The translations under genes were made by a program, and so were the position numbers. The notes beneath the pieces were generated by a model. It was not told the DNA's origin and made no database searches. It worked only from the letters and a program-made list of their open reading frames with translations. A DNA stretch of 10,364 nt from Fimisoma avicola. Its GTDB lineage: Bacteria > Bacillota > Clostridia > Peptostreptococcales > Anaerovoracaceae. Shown here piece after piece: positions 5,728 through 10,364 of this stretch. The stretch is taken from NCBI GenBank assembly GCA_018714945.1, contig DVMO01000025.1, positions 1 through 10,364 of the forward strand, written 5' to 3'. Positions within the stretch are counted from its first letter, which is position 1. Each line of letters begins with the position of its first letter.

Positions 5728-6153
5728 ATGGCAAAGAAGGTTGAAGGCTATATCAAACTTCAGATACCTGCCGGCAATGCCAACCCTGCTCCACCTGTAG
5801 GTCCGGCTCTCGGACAGAAGGGCGTGAACATCATGGATTTCTGTAAGCAGTTCAATGCTAAGACACAGGACCAGAAGGGCATGATCATTCCGGTTGTTAT
5901 CACCGTTTATGCCGACAGATCCTTTTCCTTCATCTGCAAGACTCCGCCTGCAGCCGTCCTGCTCAAAAAAGCGGCAGGTATCGACTCGGCATCCGGCGAA
6001 CCTAACAAGAAAAAGGTCGCTACGCTGACAAGAGCGCAGGCAGAAGAGATCGCCAAGACAAAGATGCCTGACCTTAACGCGGCAAGTCTTGAGGCGGCCA
6101 CAGAGATGATAAAGGGAACTGCCAGAAGTATGGGTATAGTTATTGAAGATTAG
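5728..6153 (+). CDS. rplK: Ribosomal protein uL11 (141 aa)
   Basis: uL11 forms the stalk base of the large subunit with L10 and the GTPase-centre rRNA. The protein begins MAKKVEGYIKLQIPAGNANP and continues PPVGPALGQKGVNIMDFCK, the proline-rich N-terminal domain bound by thiostrepton-type drugs. The C-terminal rRNA-binding domain ends KMPDLNAASLEAATEMIKG followed by TARSMGIVIED. Length is standard. AAAGGAGAG lies just upstream of the ATG. It is followed by rplA after a 42-base spacer containing a structured element. Confidence 0.99.
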   Translation: MAKKVEGYIKLQIPAGNANPAPPVGPALGQKGVNIMDFCKQFNAKTQDQKGMIIPVVITVYADRSFSFICKTPPAAVLLKKAAGIDSASGEPNKKKVATLTRAQAEEIAKTKMPDLNAASLEAATEMIKGTARSMGIVIED

Positions 6154-6156
6154 TGA

Positions 6157-6183
6157 GTGGGAGACTGTTGTCGTTAATACCAC
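6157..6183 (+). promoter_or_regulatory. Hairpin before rplA, candidate L1 autoregulatory site
   Basis: In the rplK-rplA spacer, GTGG (6157-6160) pairs with CCAC (6180-6183), and GAC (6163-6165) pairs with GTC (6170-6172) around a TGTT loop. The two helices are separated by an asymmetric internal loop, GA against GTTAATA. L1 recognises two short helices around an asymmetric loop in rRNA and in its own mRNA, and the element ends directly before the rplA RBS (GAGGAGG). Assignment to L1 is inference. Confidence 0.5.
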
Positions 6184-6195
6184 GAGGAGGTAAAA

Positions 6196-6894
6196 ATGCC
6201 TAAGAGAGGTAAAAAGTACAGAGAAGCAGTGCAGAGCTTCGACAAAACTGCACAGCACGGCGTTTCCGAAGCCATGGAACTGGTAGTGGGAACGGCAAAA
6301 GCAAAATTCGATGAGACCATCGAAGTACACATCAAGCTGGGCGTTGACGGAAGACACGCAGACCAGCAGGTAAGAGGCGCCATCGTACTTCCTAACGGAA
6401 CAGGTAAGTCCAAGAAAGTACTGGTTTTTGCCAAGGGACCTAAGGCTCAGGAGGCCGAAGCAGCCGGAGCCGATTATGTAGGAGCCGAAGAAATGGCTCA
6501 GAAGATCCAGACAGAGAACTGGTTTGACTTTGATGTAGTAGTAGCTACACCTGATATGATGGGCGTTGTAGGACGGCTTGGTAAGCTCCTGGGACCTAAG
6601 GGACTCATGCCGAACCCTAAATCAGGAACAGTTACCATGGATGTCCAGAAGGCTCTCGAAGAGATCAAAGCCGGTAAAGTTGAGTACAGACTTGACAAGA
6701 CCAACATCATCCACACGCCGATAGGCAAAGCTTCTTTCGGTGCAGAAAAGCTGGAAGCAAACTTCAGAGCTCTCATGGAAGCGGTGATCAAGGCAAAACC
6801 TGCCGCTGCCAAGGGACAGTACCTCAGAAGCGTTACCGTATCAGCCACCATGGGCCCTGGGATCAAAGTAAATCCTGCAACCATCCAGTCCTGA
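6196..6894 (+). CDS. rplA: Ribosomal protein uL1 (232 aa)
   Basis: uL1 builds the mobile L1 stalk beside the E site and in many bacteria represses its own operon. The family signature is present as GRLGKLLGPKGLMPNP (residues 126-141) followed by KSGTVT. FDETIEVHIKLGVD (38-51) and RGAIVLPNGTGK (60-71) form the rRNA-binding domain, and YRLDKTNIIHTPIGK lies in the C-terminal part. The length is normal. The ATG is six bases after GAGGAGG. The next gene is separated by the L10 leader. Confidence 0.99.
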   Translation: MPKRGKKYREAVQSFDKTAQHGVSEAMELVVGTAKAKFDETIEVHIKLGVDGRHADQQVRGAIVLPNGTGKSKKVLVFAKGPKAQEAEAAGADYVGAEEMAQKIQTENWFDFDVVVATPDMMGVVGRLGKLLGPKGLMPNPKSGTVTMDVQKALEEIKAGKVEYRLDKTNIIHTPIGKASFGAEKLEANFRALMEAVIKAKPAAAKGQYLRSVTVSATMGPGIKVNPATIQS

Positions 6895-6933
6895 TATGGA
6901 CAGCGGCCGTAAGACCGCCACAAGAAAATACGA

Positions 6934-7032
6934 AATCAAAACCGTAGACAGCGGGTGCGAAAGCTTAATTTCCCGCCGAGGTACAATATAAAAATATTGG
7001 CCTTGCCCGTCTGCGCGGACAGGGCTTTTTTT
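6934..7032 (+). ncRNA. L10 leader (ribosomal protein L10 autoregulatory RNA) with attenuator
   Basis: The rplA-rplJ spacer contains the conserved L10-leader core: ACCGTAGACAGCGGGTGC, then CTTAAT, then CCCGCCGAGGT. GCGGG (6951-6955) pairs with CCCGC (6972-6976). Upstream, GCGG/CCGC (6903-6906, 6915-6918) can form a further small hairpin. Downstream is an attenuator terminator with seven T's. In this family, binding of the L10-L7/L12 complex to the leader represses rplJ-rplL expression. Confidence 0.88.
7005..7032 (+). terminator. Attenuator terminator of the L10 leader
   Basis: GCCC and GTC (7005-7011) pair with GAC and GGGC (7018-7020 and 7022-7025), with an A bulge at 7021 and loop TGCGCG. 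TTTTTTT at 7026-7032 follows. It sits between the leader core and rplJ, so conditional termination is expected. Confidence 0.82.
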
Positions 7033-7048
7033 ATGGAGTACCGATTCT

Positions 7049-7066
7049 GCTTTCCGCCGGGAAAGC
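7049..7066 (+). promoter_or_regulatory. Perfect hairpin between the L10 attenuator and the rplJ RBS
   Basis: GCTTTCC (7049-7055) and GGAAAGC (7060-7066) form a perfect 7-bp stem with loop GCCG, ending four bases before AAGGAG (7070-7075). No T-run follows, so it is not a terminator. It could shape RBS access or be a cleavage site; the role is unknown. Confidence 0.5.
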
Positions 7067-7087
7067 AAGAAAGGAGACAGACGAAAC

Positions 7088-7594
7088 ATGTCATTGGAAG
7101 CTCAAAAGGCTAAACAGGCTATAATCGACGAGATAAAAGAAAAATTAGACGGCGCTCAGTCAGCAGTAGTCATCGACTATATGGGAATTTCCGTAGCAGA
7201 AGCTGACGCCATGAGAAAGAAGCTTCGTGAAGCAAATGTAGACTACACAGTTTACAAGAACACTCTGATGAAGAGAGCCATCGAAGGCACCGAATTTGCC
7301 GGCCTTGCTGAAGTCCTGGAAGGACCCAGCGCCATCGCCATCAGCAAAGAGGACGCCACAGCTCCTGCAAGAGTTCTCAACGAAGTGATCAAAGAATACA
7401 AAAAGATGGAATTCAAAGCCGGAGTTGTTGAAGGCAATTTCTTCGACAAGGACGGTATCCAGACAATAGCTGATATTCCGTCAAGAGATGTCCTCATCGC
7501 CAAGTTCATGGGAAGCATACAGTCACCTGTAAGCAAGGCAGTAAGGACATTCCAGGCCATCGCCGACGCCAAGGCAGAAAGCGCCGAAGCGTGA
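7088..7594 (+). CDS. rplJ: Ribosomal protein uL10 (168 aa)
   Basis: uL10 anchors the L7/L12 dimers to the stalk base. The protein shows the family N-terminus (AKQAIIDEIKEKLDGAQSAV), VIDYMGISVAEADAMRKKLR, then VDYTVYKNTLMKRA and the GPSAIAISKEDATAPARVL stretch. The C-terminal helix that binds L7/L12 ends ...VRTFQAIADAKAE. Length is standard. AAGGAG lies 12 bases before the ATG. Expression should be set by the L10 leader upstream. Confidence 0.99.
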   Translation: MSLEAQKAKQAIIDEIKEKLDGAQSAVVIDYMGISVAEADAMRKKLREANVDYTVYKNTLMKRAIEGTEFAGLAEVLEGPSAIAISKEDATAPARVLNEVIKEYKKMEFKAGVVEGNFFDKDGIQTIADIPSRDVLIAKFMGSIQSPVSKAVRTFQAIADAKAESAEA

Positions 7595-7631
7595 TCAACT
7601 GAAAAACAAAATTTTATAAAGGAGAATAAAA

Positions 7632-8000
7632 ATGAACAAGGATCAAATTATTGAAGCTATAAAGAATATGACCGTTTTAGAGCTGAACGAACTGGTTAAA
7701 GCTTGTGAAGAAGAATTTGGCGTATCCGCTGCCGCTCCTGTTGCTGTAGTAGGAGCTGCCGGCGCAGGCGCTGCTGCTGCCGAAGAGCAGACTGAATTCA
7801 CTGTAGTCCTGGAAGCTGCCGGAGCTGAAAAGATCAAGGTTATCAAAGCCGTAAGAGAGATCACCGGACTCGGCCTGAAAGAAGCCAAAGAGCTGGTTGA
7901 CAACGCTCCTTCCAATGTTAAAGAAGGAATCGAAAAGGCTGAGGCAGACGCCATCAAGGCTCAGCTGGAAGAAGTTGGCGCTACTGTAAACCTGAAATAG
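7632..8000 (+). CDS. rplL: Ribosomal protein bL12 (L7/L12, 122 aa)
   Basis: bL12 dimers form the flexible stalk that recruits translation GTPases. The N-terminal dimerisation domain (residues 1-30) is followed by an Ala/Gly/Val-rich hinge (about 32-51: SAAAPVAVVGAAGAGAAAAE). The globular C-terminal domain (54-122) contains EKIKVIKAVREITGLGLKEA and KELVDNAP. Length and layout are typical. AAAGGAG precedes the ATG. It is the last gene of the operon here: a strong terminator follows and rpoB does not. Confidence 0.99.
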   Translation: MNKDQIIEAIKNMTVLELNELVKACEEEFGVSAAAPVAVVGAAGAGAAAAEEQTEFTVVLEAAGAEKIKVIKAVREITGLGLKEAKELVDNAPSNVKEGIEKAEADAIKAQLEEVGATVNLK

Positions 8001-8026
8001 TTTCATAAGAGAGCCAAAGATCACGA

Positions 8027-8050
8027 GGGGCAGGAAGCTGCCCCTTTTTT
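8027..8050 (+). terminator. Rho-independent terminator after rplL
   Basis: GGGGCAG (8027-8033) and CTGCCCC (8038-8044) form a 7-bp GC-rich stem with loop GAAG, followed by TTTTTT and a further T-rich stretch. It ends the ribosomal operon. Confidence 0.93.
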
Positions 8051-8078
8051 GTTGTCTGTTTTTTAATACAATCTGTTC

Positions 8079-8108
8079 TTGCCAAAAGCAAAAAAATGTG
8101 CATATAAT
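8079..8108 (+). promoter_or_regulatory. Promoter for the sigma-factor gene
   Basis: -35 TTGCCA (8079-8084), 18-bp spacer, -10 TATAAT (8103-8108). This looks like a housekeeping sigma-A promoter rather than an ECF-type one. The expected start near 8115 leaves a leader of about 30 bases. Confidence 0.65.
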
Positions 8109-8143
8109 TAAAAAAGATATACCAAAACATGGGAGAGCTTGTG

Positions 8144-8701
8144 ATGGAATCAAAGGATGGACATTTTGCGGATCTCGAAGAAATGTATGCAGCTAATTAT
8201 AAGTTAGTCCGTCTTTTTGCTAAGGATCAGGGTCTGGACGGAGAAGACATCGAAGATGTTGTTTCTACGGTATGGCTTAAAGTCATGGAACATTTTGCAG
8301 AGTGTTCTGAAATGGACATATACCGGCTGCACAATTATCTGCGGAAACTGACAAAACATATAGCGATAGATCTCTTTCGGGCGCAAAAGGCCGCAGCAAA
8401 GGCTATAGAAGATACCCGCATTTTAAAAGAAAGTAGCAGTTCTTTAGCATATATAGATGAAGAACTGTTCCATGCAGGCAGGGAAGATTATCTGGATACT
8501 GCAATATCAATTCTCTCGGCTGATGAAATGATGCTCATAGAATTAAAATATGTGAAACAGTTAAACGCAAAACAGATAGGGGACATGCTCGCAATCTCAG
8601 ATGTGGCGGTGCGCGCAAGGCTTTCACGCATATCCAGGAAATTAAAGGCAGAGATTGTCAGATTGATGTATGAAAATGGGGATGTGGAAAATGAGAGATA
8701 A
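8144..8701 (+). CDS. ECF-type RNA polymerase sigma factor (185 aa)
   Basis: This is a small sigma-70-family protein with regions 2 and 4 only, which would direct RNA polymerase to a limited set of promoters. Region 2 spans about residues 12-85 (YKLVRLFAKDQGLDGEDIED, VVSTVWLKVMEH, LRKLTKHIAIDLFRAQK). Region 4 spans about 118-172, where ILSADEMMLIELKYVKQLNA leads into the helix-turn-helix KQIGDMLAISDVAVRARLSR. I chose ATG 8144, eight bases after GGAG; the in-frame ATG at 8129 lies upstream of this RBS and has none of its own. It overlaps the next gene by 11 bp, the usual pairing of a sigma factor with its regulator. The ECF subgroup and target promoters are not identified. Confidence 0.87.
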   Translation: MESKDGHFADLEEMYAANYKLVRLFAKDQGLDGEDIEDVVSTVWLKVMEHFAECSEMDIYRLHNYLRKLTKHIAIDLFRAQKAAAKAIEDTRILKESSSSLAYIDEELFHAGREDYLDTAISILSADEMMLIELKYVKQLNAKQIGDMLAISDVAVRARLSRISRKLKAEIVRLMYENGDVENER

Positions 8702-9452
8702 AAAAGACATAGGAAAAAACATAGGATCAGACGAAATCTTATTCACAGACGAGGAACTGAGGAAAATAGGGGAACTTGCGGGAAAATTACTGGAAAAAGA
8801 AACGGCCGCCTATGAAGAAAGGATACGCAATGATCCCCAGCTCCAAAACCTGGCTCCCGACGAGAAAATACTGGAAATGCTGCGGGCTGCCGACAGGGAG
8901 AGAGAAAAGAGCAAACGCCGGGCCATGTGGCGCAGTATCGGCAGGATAGCAGCCATATTCCTCGTGTGCATAACAGTGGCAGGGGGCATAGGGATGGGGA
9001 CCTCCGAGGCGTTCAGGACAAGGGTTTTTGAATTTTTCAGCAGCGATGAAGAAAGCTATGCCGGCTTCAGGAGCAATACAGAGGAAGATATGCTGGCAGG
9101 ATGGAGCGATTACTGGTATCCGGAGTATATGCCGGACGGCTTTATAATGACCTATGCCGAAGATGACGGCTGGGAAAAATTCATGCTCTTTGAGTCGGCA
9201 GAGAATGACTCTGCAATAAGGATTTTCATAACATATGCAGACAACTATGTCATCCAGCATGATACTGAACATAATACTATAGAGGAAGTAAGGATAGGAA
9301 TATATACCGGAGTATTGGCGATAAGCGATGAGGATGATACTTCTACCTTATTCTGGCAGACAGAAGATAGTCTGATAAATATCGACGGTGAAAATTTTTC
9401 AGACAAAGAAGAAATACTGAAAATAGCCGAAGGAATGAAGTATACAAAATAA
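8691..9452 (+). CDS. Single-pass membrane protein with DUF4367-like C-terminus, probable anti-sigma partner (253 aa)
   Basis: A charged cytoplasmic N-terminus (residues 1-82, mostly helical, from MRDKKDIGKN) precedes one membrane helix at about 83-103 (IGRIAAIFLVCITVAGGIGMG). The extracellular part then carries YWYPEYMPDGFIMTYAEDDG (141-160) and ends in DGENFSDKEEILKIAEGMKY (232-251), a pattern typical of DUF4367 domains. Such proteins commonly follow ECF sigma genes in Firmicutes and are thought to restrain them. No zinc-finger HxxxCxxC motif of classic anti-sigmas is seen. I chose ATG 8691 (GGGG about nine bases upstream); in-frame ATGs at 8670, 8676 and 8682 are possible. The overlap with the sigma gene implies coupled translation. 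The anti-sigma role is inference from context. Confidence 0.72.
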   Translation: MRDKKDIGKNIGSDEILFTDEELRKIGELAGKLLEKETAAYEERIRNDPQLQNLAPDEKILEMLRAADREREKSKRRAMWRSIGRIAAIFLVCITVAGGIGMGTSEAFRTRVFEFFSSDEESYAGFRSNTEEDMLAGWSDYWYPEYMPDGFIMTYAEDDGWEKFMLFESAENDSAIRIFITYADNYVIQHDTEHNTIEEVRIGIYTGVLAISDEDDTSTLFWQTEDSLINIDGENFSDKEEILKIAEGMKYTK

Positions 9453-9476
9453 ATTTTCAAAAATCATGTCACACTT

Positions 9477-9527
9477 CCCTCTTTTTTCCGTATAAGTATA
9501 TAGAAAGGAAAAAAGAGGGGTTTTTAT
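9477..9527 (+). terminator. Long-stem terminator after the sigma/membrane-protein pair
   Basis: A perfect 13-bp inverted repeat, CCCTCTTTTTTCC (9477-9489) and GGAAAAAAGAGGG (9507-9519), is separated by 17 bases and followed by GTTTTTATTT. A good RBS (AAAGGAG, 9535-9541) for the next reading frame begins just beyond, and no separate promoter is evident between them. Confidence 0.82.
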
Positions 9528-9547
9528 TTAAAGAAAAGGAGTCTGAC

Positions 9548-10059
9548 ATGAAAAAAATCGCCTGTGTTTTGATAGTAATGTGCATATGTTTGATTTCTGC
9601 CGGGACATGCTTTGCAGAAAGTATCATCAGACCCATGTATGATACGGGGAACAATATACTATAACCGGACCTTTGAAGCACAGTGGAGCGATGTGAAAAA
9701 CAGATACGAATTGACCAGGGAGTTTGATCTCAGCAGGACTGTTGAACACAGAAAAATCTGTTTTATGCATGAACCCTGAGGATACAAAGGAATATCTTGA
9801 TGGACCAATGGTTACATTAACTAGGTTGATAGTCAGAGTAATCGGCATTCCCCTGCTGACATATGCAAATATTGTTAGCGTCATAGTGACTGCACAAGCA
9901 AAACAAGAGGTTATAAAGACTGACTATTACAGCAAGGTTTTGACAATAAGCTGGGGAGCCGGAGCGGAAAAAGGCAGTTATGTCTACGGCTGGGACACAC
10001 ATCCAATATGCTATATTTATGACAGTACAAAATCACCGGATGTGTATTACGGCGTTTAG
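9548..10059 (+). pseudogene. Secreted-protein gene split by two +1 frameshifts
   Basis: A strong RBS (AAAGGAG) precedes ATG 9548, which opens a clear signal peptide (MKKIACVLIVMCICLISAG, then TCFA before ES) but stops at 9662-9664 after 38 codons. The reading continues sensibly in the next frame (GTIYYNRTFEAQWSDVKNR...) to TGA 9777-9779. It then continues in the third frame (MNPEDTKEYLDGPMVTL... to SPDVYYGV) to the stop at 10057-10059. Removing one G from GGGG 9646-9649 and one A from AAAAA 9752-9756 restores a single frame of 169 residues. The restored protein would be exported; I do not recognise its family. Either a decayed gene, a phase-variable gene or sequence errors would explain it. 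Confidence 0.7.
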
Positions 10060-10077
10060 TTTTGAAGGTGGTGCATC

Positions 10078-10311
10078 ATGTTAGGATATTATGTTACATC
10101 TGCAGTCCTGTCGTTTGCAATCTTTTTAGGAGGGGTGTATGGATTTGTATTCTCGATTCAGGAATATGAGCTTCGAAAGGAATATACGGAACCAGTTTAC
10201 ATTATAGCAAATGTAATAGTTTCCATCCTTTTCCTGATCTCAGCCATACGCTTCACAAAGAAAGCAGTTTTGACCTATAAAGAAAGCAAGAAGCAGGAGA
10301 AAAAAGATTGA
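10078..10311 (+). CDS. Small two-helix membrane protein, unknown function (77 aa)
   Basis: The frame starts at ATG 10078 with GAAGGTGGTG (10064-10073) as a fair RBS. Two hydrophobic segments are visible: about residues 5-26 (YVTSAVLSFAIFLGGVYGFV) and 40-59 (VYIIANVIVSILFLISAIRF). A lysine-rich tail (KKAVLTYKESKKQEKKD) follows, probably cytoplasmic, with both ends inside. It begins 18 bases after the end of the broken secreted-protein gene and may be cotranscribed with it. I recognise no family. Nothing is supported in the 53 bases after it. Confidence 0.65.
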   Translation: MLGYYVTSAVLSFAIFLGGVYGFVFSIQEYELRKEYTEPVYIIANVIVSILFLISAIRFTKKAVLTYKESKKQEKKD

Positions 10312-10364
10312 TGCAATTAATGTTCTAACATTAGGCGGTTTATTGCAGGTCGTATTTGAAAGTA

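Noticed and set aside
5701..6357. 218-codon minus-strand frame across rplK and rplA
   Set aside because: Shadow of two certain ribosomal genes; cysteine-rich low-meaning translation.
8129..8143. ATG 8129 as the sigma-factor start
   Set aside because: It has no RBS of its own, while GGGAGAG lies between it and ATG 8144 at proper spacing.

Overview
The window reads as a core chromosomal segment of a Gram-positive anaerobe of class Clostridia. The grounds are the gene order (tuf, then further on rpmG-secE-nusG-rplK-rplA-rplJ-rplL), strong AGGAGG-type ribosome binding sites, sigma-A-type promoters, an LCP-family cell-wall protein, an L10 leader with attenuator, and heavy use of AGA/AGG and ATA codons. 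A family or genus cannot be fixed from this alone. Every supported gene lies on the + strand.

Layout. (1) 3-1238: complete tuf (EF-Tu) with a strong terminator. (2) 1239-1748: about 500 bp with no credible gene but clear structure: a 52-bp-period lattice of inverted GGTTCTC/GAGAACC heptamers, then a C-rich 28-bp tandem repeat with G-quadruplex potential on the minus strand, bracketed by 11-bp direct repeats. (3) 1749-4518: a nitroreductase-family flavoprotein with its own promoter, then an LCP (LytR-CpsA-Psr) membrane protein overlapping by 4 bp with a PaaI-like hotdog thioesterase. The LCP promoter runs straight into a hairpin and a possible 14-codon leader peptide. (4) 4519-8050: the translation/transcription operon rpmG-secE-nusG-rplK-rplA-rplJ-rplL. 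It is driven by a perfect consensus promoter (TTGACA-17-TATAAT) preceded by five helically phased A-tracts. It carries a candidate L1 site before rplA and an L10 leader with attenuator before rplJ, and ends in a strong terminator. (5) 8079-9527: an ECF-type sigma factor overlapping a single-pass membrane protein with a DUF4367-like C-terminus, probably its cognate regulator. (6) 9548-10311: a secreted-protein gene broken by two +1 shifts, both at homopolymers, and a small two-helix membrane protein.

The core operon supplies ribosome (L33, L11, L1, L10, L7/L12), Sec translocon (SecE) and elongation (NusG) components. What normally follows rplL, rpoB-rpoC, is absent: a terminator and the sigma-factor module stand there instead. 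The most interesting items are the inverted-heptamer lattice with the adjacent G4-capable repeat, the curved-DNA promoter, the hairpin/leader-peptide region of the LCP gene, the displaced rpoBC, and the two-frameshift secreted gene that becomes one 169-residue frame when one base is removed from each homopolymer.
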